Source of the DNA: Patiria miniata
Taxonomy: Eukaryota > Echinodermata > Asteroidea > Valvatida > Asterinidae
Assembly: GCF_015706575.1 (NCBI RefSeq)
Contig: NW_024037074.1
Location: forward strand, 31,423,334-31,487,333
Length of the DNA stretch: 64,000 nt
Reading direction: 5' to 3'
The translations under genes and the position numbers were made by a program. This document shows positions 1-12,651 of the stretch, piece by piece (positions within the stretch are counted from its first letter, which is position 1; each line of letters opens with the position of its first letter). The notes beneath the pieces are model-generated. The model searched no databases. It had not been told where the DNA came from and saw nothing but the letters and a program-made list of their open reading frames with translations.

Positions 1-448
1 CATTAAAAATGGGGGAGGAGGGTATAGTAGTGACACGCCGCAAAAAAGTATCTGACAATGATCTACTTTTGTTTGGTATTGCCAATACCTGATTTAAATG
101 TCTTTATCGTTTTCTTTTAATATCTCGATTTCACATTTTTAAATGAAAATGAACGACAAACGTCCTTAAACTGTACAATGTAAATTTTAATGTGTTTTTT
201 AATAAATTAATTGTTTTTAATGGAATTGTCAGGCCACGATTTGAGACAAATAAAAAGAAATAAACTGAAAATTAAATGAAAAATTGGTCTTTTGGAAAAT
301 ACACAATTTCTGGATAGAAAATTAGCGCGCTGGTTTGGCTTTTGAATTCGTGTATAGTCTCAGTCACGCAAGATCAGTTTTAATGTAAATTTGTTTATAA
401 AAGTATTGGTCTTGTTTTAATCCTCTAGCAACTACATTTCAAAGGCAC
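1..448. other. AT-rich non-coding stretch
   Basis: No exon-like open frame, RNA gene or repeat structure was seen here. The stretch ends at the 9-bp target duplication (449-457) of the foldback element that follows. Confidence 0.5.
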
Positions 449-465
449 ATAAAAACGTAGCCTTG

Positions 466-650
466 ACCAAGGCTATCAGCTTGTTCCCATATATGAGCTT
501 GTTCCCGCTACCGCACATACACCGCGCGCGCAGCGACACAATGTTGTACTATACCGTTAGCCCCAATGACCCTTGCGTGTGCTTTGTGTGCATGTACGTA
601 CGCCCCACACACACTTCCGCAAACAGCCGTACAGTAAGTCGAGGCGGAAG
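466..650 (+). repeat. 185-bp left-arm unit, copy 1
   Basis: First of two nearly identical 185-bp units in direct tandem (466-650, 651-835) within the foldback element. The same sequence returns inverted from about 838 to 1025, forming the opposite arm. The copies differ by about one base around 525-535 and 710-720. Confidence 0.85.
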
Positions 651-835
651 ACCAAGGCTATCAGCTTGTTCCCATATATGAGCTTGTTCCCGCTACCGCA
701 CATACACCGCACGCGCAGCGACACAATGTTGTACTATACCGTTAGCCCCAATGACCCTTGCGTGTGCTTTGTGTGCATGTACGTACGCCCCACACACACT
801 TCCGCAAACAGCCGTACAGTAAGTCGAGGCGGAAG
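651..835 (+). repeat. 185-bp left-arm unit, copy 2
   Basis: Second tandem copy of the left arm of the foldback element. It abuts the inverted right arm almost directly, so the 3' half of the element is a near-perfect snap-back. Confidence 0.85.
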
Positions 836-1034
836 ATACGCCTCAACTTACTGTACGGCTGTTTGCGGAAGTGTGTGTGTGGCTTACGTACATGCACACA
901 AAGCACACGCAAGGGTCGTTGAGGCTAACGGTATAGTACAACTAGTGATTGTGTCGCGGCGCCGCGGTGTGCGGTAGCGGGAACAAGCTCGTATGGGAAC
1001 AAGCTGATAGCCTTGGTCAAGGCTAATAAAAACG

Positions 1035-1780
1035 GGGAAAACACGCTCGTTGTTGTAAAAATAATTATGTCACCAATACTCTTCAGAATCTTAATCCCAC
1101 ATTGATTCAAACACATTGTGCAACAGGCAGCAAATTTCTTTGAAAAAAAAAATTGTTTCAAACACTCACCGAGCAAAATCTTGTTCTTGCAATCAGTTCT
1201 CTTGGGTTGTTCTCTAAATGTGGCGATGGGCCGCGGTCGTTGTTTAAATATTGCTATCGATTTCCTGAGAAGTGACTCAGTAACTTGGTCCAGTTTTTGA
1301 TTGGACCCTGCGTGCTGTCATTCACACATCACCGATTCGCTTCATAGTTCAATGAGACGGAATTATGTTAAGGTGTTTCATTGCCACACGTTAAATCCCT
1401 ACGTTTGTATCACCGACACTGAATTGTCTGCATCTGGTGGATATTGTATGGATGTTGGTGATCATCCAAACACGTGATTTGTGATTGGCACATACAACCT
1501 GTCAATCACAGACCACCGACTTGTGACCACCGACTTGTTTGGTGACTCACTCTGATTGGAGGATACAAAAATGACGTGCACCGGTCGTGGGTGTAATTTT
1601 ATCGTTTCGTTTTTATTTTTTTCGTTTTGTGCTTCGTGCTATTGAATGGAACATTTCGTAGCTAGTTTCTCGTACTTAGGTTATGCAAAGTCCATTTGGG
1701 AGAGAAAAAAAATCAAAGAAAATGAAAGGAATTTATCCTGACAAGGCAATAACTCGAGCAATAACGGAATAAAATTTCAT
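1035..1780. other. Non-coding, no supported feature
   Basis: AT-rich sequence with short open frames only; none has splice sites or a recognisable domain. Confidence 0.45.
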
Positions 1781-1796
1781 TTTTTTTCAATATGTA

Positions 1797-2950
1797 TTTC
1801 TTGAGTAATCGTGCGGCGGAAACCGAGTACGTTGTTTTCATTCGAAGAAAATGACTTAAATTCGGGTCGCGTTTTTTTTTCGCGAGTAAAAATTGTACAT
1901 GTTTTGTTTATTATTATTTATGTTACTTGACAGTTTCTCCAGATTTTCCATAGAATTGTGTAACCCGTCACACTAAATTAATATAAGAAATTTATATTTA
2001 TTGTAGCACGTTTTCCTTAAGTTATCGCCTGGAAACCGAGTGTGTTGTTTGCTTGCTTCATTAAAGTTGACTTCATAAATTGGACTTTTTTTCACGCTAA
2101 TCACAAAATATTGGTATTGGTTTGGTTTGGTTATTTGACAATTTTCTCCCAATATTCAACAGAATTATGTTACATATCACATAAAAGTTAATAAATAACA
2201 TTCTGATTCAATGTAAGAAGTAGTTCGTAAGTTATCGTCTGGAAACTGAGTGTGTTGTTTTTGTTTCATTGAAGTTGACTTAATAGCGTCAATTTGTATT
2301 TTTCGCGCTAAACACATTTGATTGGTTTCGTTCTGTTATTTGTACTTATCGCCAATTTCTCCTAATATTCAACAGAATTATGTTACATATCACATAAAAT
2401 TAATTTACAACTTTTCGATTCAATGTAACAAGTATTGCGTGAGTTATCGTCTGGAAAACGAGTGTGTTGCATTTGGTCCAATGTATGTTGACTTTAACCT
2501 GTATTGTAGTAGCTCTAAACAAGAGGGCGCGCTCCACAAATAGTGCTCCCCATCCATGTCAACACGGAGAAAAAGTGGCATTTCTTGGGTTATCGTCCAC
2601 ACAATGTCAATGAGTTTGTTGGGTTTTTTTTTAAGTAGTGTGGCAAGTTTTCAATAGCCTTTAATTAAATTGAGCAATTTTTCTCCATGCAAAATTGTGT
2701 ACGGCGGTGACTTAGTAGTTTGTGTAGCGCGCCCTTTTTTGAAAGAAATATTTTAGTTGGCTTCATTTCGGCTTGTATTGTTCGTGCTTAACATACAACA
2801 TTACTTTGGTTTGATCATTTTTATTATTGAACGGTTTCTCTTGCTCTTAAACAGAATTTTGTTATATATCAAGACCAACAATAAGATGAAATTTCATTTT
2901 TTTTGCAACTTTTATTTCTAAAGTTATCGTCTGGAAACCGAGTACTTTTT
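1797..2950. repeat. Diverged tandem repeat, about 205-220 bp per unit
   Basis: A motif of the type AGTTATCGTCTGGAAACCGAGTG recurs near 1805, 2022, 2230, 2441 and 2921, with a weaker form near 2588. It is followed each time by a similar tract (TTCATT-AAGTTGACTT) and, about 100 bp later, a TTTCTCC-AATATTCAACAGAATT-TGTTA tract. This is an old, diverged tandem array. No coding is seen. Confidence 0.7.
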
Positions 2951-3054
2951 TTTTTTTAGCTGTTTCGGCTACTAAGTACACTTTGGCACTTTCGTAAACC
3001 TGATCGACTTCAGGCATACAAATAGACCTAAAACCACATATGATCCTAGAGGAT

Positions 3055-3715
3055 TTCGTCATCATGACGTCATCAGGTGTCAAGTTACGTTATAGTAAAG
3101 GTGCGTTTTTTTTCTCCATAGGTTTTGTGTACGTTTTTATTTCAAACCGTACACTTTGGCACTTTCATATGCCCGATTGACTATACATTTGGCAGACACT
3201 TAGACCACCAGCAAAATATAGTCCCTGATAATTTTCGTTTCATGAGCATTTTTGAATCGCTATAACTTCTGAAGAACCAGTCCGATTGGGTTGAAACTTG
3301 GTATGAAGATAGACTACGATATGTTATGGGTGAAATTAAAGTGACGTCATCATGATGTCGTCACATGTCATGTGATTTTACATTAAATCAAATTTGACTA
3401 AGGCCTATATCTCAAGAGCCATAGATCCGACTTACTTGTAACTTTATATGTACCTATACCAGGACGCGCTGCTGATGAAACTTTAAGTGATGTCATCATG
3501 ACGTTATCACGTCATGTGACGTCACATTGAAGGTGCTTTTTCTTAGTCATCTATCTAAAGAACTATAGGTCCTAATTTGATTGTATCTTGATGTGTACCT
3601 CAACACGGATATGTTATCAATTATATTTGAAGTGACGTCATGGTGATCTTATCACATGCACAAGTGTTATCGAAAAACTTTGTAGTAAAGTCGTCATGTC
3701 GTCATCACATGTCAC
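3055..3715. repeat. Degenerate tandem repeat with TGACGTCA-like palindromes
   Basis: Units of roughly 130-150 bp carry clusters of ATGACGTCATCA, GTGACGTCATCATG and CGTCATGTGACGTCAC type sequence near 3060, 3345, 3490-3520, 3632 and 3692. Between them lies a conserved tract (ATAACTTCTGAAGAAC and relatives). The palindrome equals the CREB/ATF binding consensus, but the array looks like a repeat rather than a promoter: no gene begins nearby. Confidence 0.65.
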
Positions 3716-3720
3716 ATAGT

Positions 3721-6700
3721 CATTCTAGACAGCCGAAACAGCAGGTGTTTGTCCACAACACATAACTAGTTTCTTAATCTTATTTTTATTATTTGGGGAA
3801 CTGCCGAGTCGTGAAAATGTGAAAAGCCGGGGTAGAGAGGGTGTGGGATGACGACGGACGCTACCTGAATAGCGGGCCATTGTTCTTAACAATGATATGC
3901 AAATACACAAAATCAAGCGTGCGTATAGTGGTATAAAAAATTGGAATCAACACATTCGTCGTTAAACACAAAAAAGTAAAAAAAAAATAAAAAAAATAAT
4001 AGACAAACACACACGGCTATAACACTGATAATCGTGTGCAATGTATTTATTGCTGTCCTAAAAAGAAATAATCAATGAATAATGTATCATTTGGCAAAAC
4101 TACTAAAATGTAAATCCAAAAGGTGCAGAAAATCAGATGTTAATAGTCAATGACTTAATATAAGTTATTGGGCTGATTTAACTGACATTTAAATGTGAGA
4201 AAAAGTGTATACGTGCTAAAAGTCAGATATTTATAGCCACATTGTAGATTACAGAAAAAGAAATCGAAGTATTTGAGCTGGTCTTAATTAAACACCAGCA
4301 ATAATTACAAATAAAAGCGAATGTAAATAACATTACAAAGTGAATGTAATACGACCGTGCAGAAGTCGAACATCAATATGCAATAATAATTCACATTTAT
4401 ATAAGTTTACATGATAAATGAGCTGGGCTTAAGTATATTGCTATTTTTTACATCGTGATGCTATTCTGTACTTGTATAAGACAATTATACTTCCCTTGAT
4501 GGACTGTTGCCACATATGGGCTGGAGCTTCTGCCTGCCATTAATTTCTATTAGATCGGGCAAAGAAGCGAATTGTTAAGTTGGTTAATGAAGAGCTGGGT
4601 TCATCATTACAAACCCTTTTCCCAACGTAGCCATCCTCAGTCTGTTCTATGAGATATGTCCATGGAAATCGTTCCACCAGTTATTTTAACTTGGTCCCTC
4701 ATGTCAGGGTTTTTGAGCGTGCAAGCTCTCTGCATCCTATATTACCAATAGGCCTGCACTCTGGCTGTGCTGAGATGTGGAACAATGCTTTTTTCCATGT
4801 TCTGTATCTCTTTGAAACTCCTTGCCTATTGCGTGTTTCTCTCCATTCTATGATCTAGCCTGTTATGAGAGGAAATACTGATGTTTGTTCTGTTAATTTG
4901 GTTTGTAGCCCTTTGCCAAGGGTGGCTTTTATAGCTTTACTTGGTGCGCTTTTGAATAAAAACCCAACTCACACACACATGAGGAAACGTGCGCGCAAAG
5001 AATGATGGGCAAATTTAGCATGCATGTAATCCCAATAGGGATATCTCTTTTCCTAGTTGTGCAAAGCTAACATTCAATCCCGAAATGCATAATTTGTCAA
5101 CAGCTGTGGCGTAACCATTGTTTGGTTTGCCCGTTCCAAACTATAATTATCGTTTCGGTCATTAATTTACAGACCATCCAAAGTAAAAGGTAGACAGAAT
5201 TTCCCCAAGGCTGTCCGCAATCAACAAAATAGAAAAGCAGGAGGGGTCACCATCTTCTCACAGATGGTACTCCTCCCTCATCCCTAGCCCTGCATATTTG
5301 CCATCGGACGATTTCGCTGTCCCGACTTCAATCAGCGTCCAAATTTCGCTTTTAAAGACTGTAGCCCGTTGCAAACCCACCCCACCCACTGTTATACCAC
5401 TGGTGACAGGAATTTGTTTTCTGGCAATATTTTAATACATTTCCAAAAATGATACTCTTTTACATCTCAGTTCCCCTCAGTCATTCAAACTGCTGTGAGA
5501 TCATATTAAATAACAACAAGACGAAGCGTGCAGTAGCCTAAAAAATATCCTGAAGAAAATAATATAGGTTTTCCTGGCTATTTTATAACTTTTCCTTTCA
5601 AAATTCCCAACTCTCACATTCAATTTCGTCCACGCAAAAGTTCACACGCTTTTAACAAAACCAATTTAGTCATTACCCATTCAATTTCAAAGTTTGGTCA
5701 CCCTCTTTAGTCATCGGGTCAAGAATGTTGGTCATATAAGAGATCAAATTCGTCTAAGCTGCTGCCAAATGGCAACATTTAGAGATCGAATTCATCTTAT
5801 ATAAATCAATTAGACCAATTTGATTTCGAAATAACAAGGTTTGACGCAGACTAAACGAAGTCGAATACTCCGGGATGAAAACGTGCGCTCAGTGTTTGAA
5901 TTTGCTTGAACTGAATTTTAAAATATCAGACAAAAGACTAAATCGATGTCTCTGGATGAATTTGAATATAAAAATAATAATCCGTGAATTCGAACGAAAA
6001 ATGTTTTAAAATAGCCTGGAAAACCTATAATAAATGATTGTACAAAAACAAAATAAAAGTGTGCTAAAATGTTTCTCTAACAAATTTAAGTCGACTTTGC
6101 TTGGAGCGGCAAATCCCAGGTGCCAAAATCAACTTTTTTAAAACCAAATTTCGCATGGATCCTGCAGATATCCGTCTTCGTGTGGAACGAAAGGCCGTAA
6201 GTTAAAGATGGCTGCCAATTAAAAGATCGCGATACATAATTCGAATTTTAGTATTACAACAAAGTACTTTAGACTAGTGCAGACCAGACGTAAAGTTATT
6301 CAAAAAATATATAAACATTTAAACTCAACCCTTATTTCCAAGGAATTGAAAAGTACTCTTTCCAAATGCAGGTAAAGAGAACACGATTTAAACGGAATTC
6401 GTTACATAAAATAAATGGAATTTCAAACCCCAATGATCTCCCAGAAAAAAAAAAATGTATATAACAATTTTCCACAATTTAACTCTCCGGTGTGTACATG
6501 TTAAAATTACTCTGACCTTTATTTCGTCGACAATTTCATAATCCACAATTTCCCTTTTGAGACATAGCTGAAAAGCATCACGAGTGCCCTTTAACCCTTG
6601 TTGAACTTCTGACCCAGAATTTCTGAAGCAAAGATCAGACCCAGGTCAACTCCCATACGATTTGTATTGTCACGTATAGTATTGCAATTGTATTGTATTG

Positions 6701-7698
6701 TAAAGCTGCTGTTACCACGAGGCAATCAACCATCCTGTGTCACTAGGCCCAGTTTGGAAGCCGGGAAACAGGTGGTCCTCATCCTTTTTAGCTATGTAGC
6801 CTCTGTTGTATTGGGGTGGACAGGCAAAAAAGCAGAAAGATAGAACTCGAAACTTTTTTTCGCACGCGTACTGACAAAATACAGAGTAATCTTTGCATGT
6901 ATATACATTGTTTTTGGTTTGAAACTGTTTTCATGAGCAAAGAGGGCCTCTATCCGTCTATTTGGACACTATGAGAAAGGATTATTTTCACCACACATTG
7001 TCCGTTATACATTGTCCATTAAATACGATGGCACCTCGAAGGGTTCATAGTGGTATACTTTGATCTCAGAAATATTTGTTTGGTAGCCAGTTCCGGTAAG
7101 TGAAATAAGAGACAAGTGCCTTTAAGTTGATTCATATTATGAAAGTGTACAAATAGTGTGTACTCAGGTGCAGAAGCTTCAAATCGGATCAAACGCCTGC
7201 GCACATTTTCTTTACAGACTAAAAATGGACACAGAAGTCGTTAAAGCTATTTTCATTGACGAACCCGAAACAAATCCTCAGATTAAAAACCAAAAGGAAT
7301 TTACAATTTCTCCATGCACACACTTTCCATACCCATCATTCAAACCCTTACATTGAAATTCATGCTTCATTTGATAGTACAGGGCCATTGTACAATTTTG
7401 TTTTTATCATTTCCTATTTTTTCTGTATTGTCGTTCACAGTTGCGTTCATCTTTACCACTATTTTAAGCTTAATAATATCAACTACTTTCAATTTCTTAT
7501 CCAATTTCTATTCATCATGTAATATTTTGTTTAACTGATATGGCCACACTGTATAAATAAGACATCAAAAACCGATTGATAATATTTCAAAATTAATCAG
7601 TCACGCGGGCCTTTTCTCATAGGATCCAATTACCACATTTGCCGTTTTCATTGCAATTTGATAACGTACTTTGCCACATACTTCCTTCCGACCTGAAG
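3721..7698. other. Gene-free stretch downstream of the large minus-strand gene
   Basis: About 4 kb of AT-rich sequence with no exon, RNA gene or clear repeat structure. It should include the 3' UTR of the minus-strand gene just below 7699. I found no AATAAA or ATTAAA on the minus strand in the first 300 bases after the stop, so the poly(A) site is not placed. Confidence 0.45.
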
Positions 7699-7889
7699 TT
7701 AGTCTCGAGAGTAGTGCGGCCATTTGCATTTCAGGGCCCCAACAGTGACGTACACGTCCTGTAAGGCAAAGGCTTGGATCAGCGTGACAGGCAGGGTATC
7801 TTTGTCCGTCAGTATCCCCTTGTCGTACGCCCAGCTAGATCGGTTGAGCCCCACGCCACAGTTGCAAAGCTCTCCATCAATGTTACAAT
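7699..7889 (-). CDS. Exon 21: end of CASPR-like segment and stop codon
   Basis: 191 nt, phase 1 in, stop TAA at 7701-7699. It encodes CNIDGELCNCGVGLNRSSWA, then GILTDKDTLPVTLIQAF and VTVGALKC, matching the C-N-C...W..D.G.L..K..LPV......G.L.C close of the CASPR segment. After KC only eight residues remain (KWPHYSRD). Membrane-bound CASPR proteins continue with laminin G and EGF domains here; this protein stops. Confidence 0.88.
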
Positions 7890-9542
7890 CTGTCAAATCA
7901 AGTTCAGAGCGAAAACAGGGTTAATTCGGCGTAACAAACTAGTGGTTTTACGTTTTCTTTTTGATGACAAACGCTGGTTGAAAGGTCCGATAGCTGTCTC
8001 GGTACGTTCGGTCTTAGTTCAGTCGTGAATGTAAATTTAAAAAGATTCAGAAAGTAAGCATTTTATCATTCGACTAAAGACAGCGAAAGGAAGACTTTTT
8101 TTAAAATTACTCGATTATTTGTAGATTCACCAATACACGGTTCATCAGATGACAATGTATGGGCATACTTCTTCATTTTGAACTTGAGTTCTAAAAGAAA
8201 CAAATGCGTTATTCCTGAATTAAAATCTTCGATATCATCATCTGTGTATCAGGGATGATGTTCACACTAAGTTTAAAGTTTAAACACTGTTTCGTTTGTA
8301 GGAAAAGCTTAAGAGATTAGCTGTCCGGAAAGAAAAACACAGCATACCAAAAGAAGAAAGAACATTTTAAAAATAAGGGAAAACTAAAGGGTGTGGTCCC
8401 GAGTTCATCCCCACCACCCAATTAATAACTGTTGGAATGGAACAGACACAGACAAGTAGGCCCAAATGTTATGATTATGGCAGCACACTGCACAATTATT
8501 TCTTGAGAAAAAAAAGAGGGCCTAGGCATTTGGCCCACGGCCCCCACCCCCTTGATAATGCTACTTTGTTTGAATACACACGTGGTGGGGTCTAGATATG
8601 ACCAGTAGCAAAATAACTTATCAGTTAAGATTTTTTGAAACCACGCGCTCACAGCGAAGGGATCAATATATAATTATAACTCACTGCAATATAAATTCTT
8701 TACAACACAATGACCTAATAAAGAAATAGAAACCCGATTTTCTAAAAGTTGGTTGTACACGAAAAATGAGGATGTTTCTTCAACGAAGGAACGCAAATCG
8801 TTCAAATGATGCGCTGTTAACAGCACTCCACTCCAATGGGGAAGATATGGAAACATTCGGGGGAATTGTTTCTTTGATGAAACAAGCATGGAATTTGGAA
8901 CACAGTCAGAGTATGTCTTAAGAAAGATACCTGTACCTGGTTGTGGGGCCATCACAGATCTGACCTTAAACATAGGTAGAATATCTACCTGCCGCAGCCG
9001 CTGCCGTACTACTCGCCCCAAGTAACCCGTGGAAGATTACCTACCTACAGCCGATGGGTTCTAGATTTAGTCATGCTAGCTTGAACGCAGTGTTCATGAG
9101 TGGTCATTTGAGAGTTTTTAGTAAATGATATGGGTTCTTAAAGTATATTCCAAAAAGTGAATATCCTAAAAGCCACCATAAGTCTATTATTTAACTTTCA
9201 ATTTTCACCCGACAACCACCACAACAGGGTGTTTTTTTTTGTTTTGTTTTTAATAAATATTCGTCTTTGTAAGCGTCCACCGAGTTCCACTAGTCCACGT
9301 GTATTTTTGAGTTTCGGAAGTGAGAGGCCGGTTTTTGTTTTTGGCATGATATTTCTCTTTCATGTCAGGCGATTTTTCAGTTTCCATAAATCGAGACATC
9401 ACAACCAATTTTGTAAAGGCCCTTTTCGAAGGCGTTTTTCTTAAGGAAGCAATGTACGAAAAATAATTAAAAATTTAAGAATATTTGCATGTTTTGTATG
9501 GATGAATTTTTAGGTTGTGTTCTCCCACCCGAGCTAGCCTAC

Positions 9543-9839
9543 CTTGGTTCAGACCACAGGTGCAGCCAGTGTAACCAGTGGGCCCTCCCCAATTCGGCAT
9601 CAACTGCCCGCTGCGGGAACCCCACTTGACTGGCTGGAGTGCCGGATGCTGCGAGAGCGTACTTGGGTCGGCTTCTCCACACTTCACTTTGACCATTTGT
9701 TCACACGTCGAGGACTTATCAATCACACTAATGATCTGCTGCATGTCGATGCTGTACGTAATGGCAATCGTTGTAAGTTGGTCGGGTGATCGTGATATTT
9801 TGAAAGTGTCTTCAGTATCATGGTGGATTATGGTCGCAC
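9543..9839 (-). CDS. Exon 20: CASPR/neurexin IV-like segment, part 2
   Basis: 297 nt, phase 1 in and out. It continues as ATIIHHDTEDTFKI, ITYSIDMQQIISVIDKSSTC, CEQMVKVKC and GYTGCTCGLNQ. The order (I-x-HH, Y..S..QI...ID....CEQ.V...C, then TGCTCGL) follows the fibrinogen-like segment of contactin-associated proteins. The acceptor is CTACAG|GTGCG; an earlier AG at about 9941 is out of frame and was rejected. Confidence 0.85.
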
Positions 9840-11022
9840 CTGTAGGCAAACGAAAGCCAACAAAACTGTTCACCAATCTTTTACTTTTTTCCAAAACACA
9901 TGCGCACAAAAAATGTCCAACCTACGGTGGATACCATCTGTAAACTTTCAGGCTGGCTTTCCGATAAGTAACAGAGAATTGCACTACCATGCCGACCAGT
10001 TCTGTTATGTTAGTATCGTGAGTGGCAATTTTACGAGCAATCAACTTGACTTATATGAAACAAACTTAGGAAAAAAAGCACATCGTGTTCTTATAACCGT
10101 GTTATCTTTTGTAAAGTAATTCCCCATTTTGGGTTATTATAGTGGCTTATTATCTACATTAATTAAAGGAAGTATAACCACAATGTATATGTTATTGTTT
10201 ATTGCATTAAGGTTATTAATTATAATCGTAGTTGTAACAGGTAGCAGCTTCTCCCTTGAGTCAGTTCAACAGGGGAGGAGCACCGTTCTTCCTTCTGTGA
10301 GTACAAACCAAGGAATCGAACGGTGCCTGGGAATTTATAGTTTATTGTTTATGGCAGTTGGAGTGTGTATTGTTAAGTGTTATTCATCATTACATGCCAT
10401 AACCTAGGTTGATCTGGTCTCCCGACCGGGTGTCCACTCGGCCTTATGTGGCACTCGTTAATAGCCACACTAAATGCATTTACGTTGATTGATGGTTCTG
10501 GGCTTCTGGTGCCCAGGGGCTTCTGGTGCCCATTGGCTGAAATGATTAATGGTTCTGGGCTTGTGGTGCTCAGGGGCTTCTGGTGCCCAACTCTGATATT
10601 GATATGGATATTGACAAATTATTTGGTGCTACACAATTGAAATTTCACCCGGTGGCCCAATTGAAAAACGGTAGCCGGAGTAACAGTTTAAAGAAATGTT
10701 TTGAATAAACCGTTTGGCTGAGGCGTGTAGTCACACACACATTTGGACTGCGTGTTTCTTTCATTTATCTGCTTATAATATCCTGATAGTTTCCCTTTTT
10801 TCTCATGCTGTCAATTTTGAAGGAGACATTATGAATAGTACGTGAAGGAGAAATTATTCTAGAGAGAGAGAACTCAAATTGATTAATGATGGACTTTTGT
10901 GAGGATTAAAGGACATTTGGGATGGACTTGTGAGGACGTAGGGGAACTTGTAGGAATTCGCTGGGACTTTTGAGGACTTATAAGGACATGATAACTATAA
11001 TACTGTCTGATTCCCAACTCAC

Positions 11023-11152
11023 CATCTGACATACTGCACGTGACCTGGAATGGTGGCTTGCCTTGGTCCATACCATCCATGTCGATTTGATATGAGTCAT
11101 CAAGTAGGTAGCCGTCAGAGAATAATGTCTGACAAGTCCTGGTAGTTCTCGG
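11023..11152 (-). CDS. Exon 19: fibrinogen-like/CASPR-like segment, part 1
   Basis: 130 nt, phase 0 in, phase 1 out. It encodes CQTLFSDGYLLDDSYQIDMD followed by PPFQVTCSMSDG. This is the start pattern of fibrinogen-related domains (C..L...G....G.Y.ID.DG...PF.V.C.M). The acceptor CCCTCAG|CCGAG is the best of several, so the first few residues are less sure. Confidence 0.82.
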
Positions 11153-11902
11153 CTGAGGGATGCACATGGATTGTGAGTCAGTTAGTCATTGACTTAATGT
11201 GGCAGGTGGACAAATCAATATACAGATGCTTGAATCAGTCTTGAAAATGTTTTTTTATATATATATATATCAGGGTATTTTGCTGTATTTGTTAAAAACT
11301 TGAGATTATTGTGGACCCTCCTATGGCACAGAATGTTATTTATGTGAACAATCACATTTCTCGTTTGGTATTATCATCGAACAGATAATGGATGTCTGTT
11401 AAGTTGCTTAGTTGTTTTGCGCCTGTTCAAGTTCCGATTCGCTGCATCATCTTCTTTCTCATGTTCACTGTTTAAATATGGCCCGCCATCAAAGGAAACT
11501 GCACGTACCAAAAAATGCGCTTCAGATTTCACTGCCCGCAATATCAGTTCCAATTCTGAAGTTATGTCAATGTGTAATTAAGAAGTAACTACTCTGACTT
11601 ACTATTAAAACGTCAAGAGAGTGCTACCTATCGTTTCAAGACATTGAACATCGTTTTGTCAAGAAAGAATTTTGAAACCAATATAACATAATATTTTACC
11701 TTGTACCGATTATAACGGTTAAATATAGTTCGCAAATACCTTAAAACGTGCATCAAGCTGCCGTACTATGAGCGCGTCTTTGTCCCGTTCTCGTGTCAGT
11801 TGCGTGGATTGCGTAGGCCTATTATTTTTCAGATTCGCAACGGACAGAAACGGAAGGAAGAGAAATCAACGAATAATTGGATTTACTCGATTTACAACTT
11901 AC

Positions 11903-12064
11903 ACGATTTCGACAGCCGATGAAATCAAATGCCGTGTTCAAGATGCAACCATACGGATTTAACCGGATGAATCGAGCAAGCACACTGCGGTAGAAGAAGT
12001 TGATACACCACTCTCCAGATGTTTGAGTATACAACTCTTCAAGCTGATCTCGTGACGGGAACAT
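11903..12064 (-). CDS. Exon 18: F5/8 type C domain 7, last part
   Basis: 162 nt, phase 0 in and out. It contains SVLARFIRLNPYGC and AFDFIGCRNR, a variant close of the domain. The phase 0 exit (CGT|GTAAGT) breaks the phase-1 rule of the other domain borders and marks the joint to the different C-terminal segment. Confidence 0.82.
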
Positions 12065-12501
12065 CTACGTAGTGATACATACAATAATGACATTCATCAA
12101 TAAATAATATGGCGCGATGGTTCCAAACATCAAATGTTGCACCTTGTTTCAATGATTTTACCCTTTCTTTGTTAGATATCTTTCCTAAAATTAAAATCAG
12201 TGGCGTAACTAGAGTTTAACTTCTGAGTGGCACCCAGGATGAATATATATATTTTTTTTCAAAAGGGGCATTGAAGACTAATGATATATACTTTGGTTTA
12301 GTTCAAGATTAAATGGGGACATCCGGGAGCACCTGCAAGGGGGCGGGAGAGTGGGGGCGGGGGAGTGGGGGCACGTACGTCCTTCCTCACTCTCCCGCGC
12401 TGACATTCGTAGGCTAGATGAACCCCGCTCCACTGTTCTTACAGATGTACATATTCAGAAGTCACAATCTCACGCTCTCTATAACCAATGATTTCCGTTA
12501 C

Positions 12502-12651
12502 CTCAGTCTTGTGACTGTTCAGGATTGGTATCCATGTCCTCAAGTCATCAGATGTGGCATACTCCAGGTGGAAACGGTTGATGCAAATGCTAAAAATGAG
12601 CCACTGCTGCAGTATGATACCAGAAACGCGCATCCTCCCACCCAAATCAAC
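12502..12651 (-). CDS. Exon 17: F5/8 type C domain 7, middle part
   Basis: 150 nt, phase 0 in and out. It begins VDLGGRMRVSGIIL, directly restoring WIQ|VDLG with exon 16. It ends LRTWIPILNSHKTE before GAG|GTAACG. Confidence 0.88.

Larger units (their letters stand above)
458..1025. mobile_element. Foldback TIR element with 9-bp target duplication (Mutator-like MITE)
   Basis: The element starts TAGCCTTGACCAAGGCTA and ends TAGCCTTGGTCAAGGCTA, and is flanked by a perfect 9-bp direct repeat ATAAAAACG (449-457 and 1026-1034). The inverted arms are about 185 bp long, and the left arm is duplicated in tandem. The tips are themselves short palindromes. Long inverted repeats plus a 9-bp duplication are typical of Mutator-like elements; that class is inferred. 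It has no transposase frame, so it is non-autonomous. A degenerate copy of one arm lies at 46133-46275. Confidence 0.85.

Noticed and set aside
8674..9021. 115-residue minus-strand open frame in an intron of the large gene
   Set aside because: No recognised family, no matching splice phases, and it does not fit between exons 20 and 21, which join in phase without it.
9840..9941. Upstream extension of exon 20 to the AG at about 9941
   Set aside because: The phase 1 frame from that acceptor hits a stop; the AG at 9840 joins CSMSDG directly to ATIIHHDTED as the family expects.
12199..12420. CAGTGGCGTAACTAGA resembling a hAT-type terminus
   Set aside because: No matching inverted end or target duplication found downstream; the following tract is G-rich low complexity.
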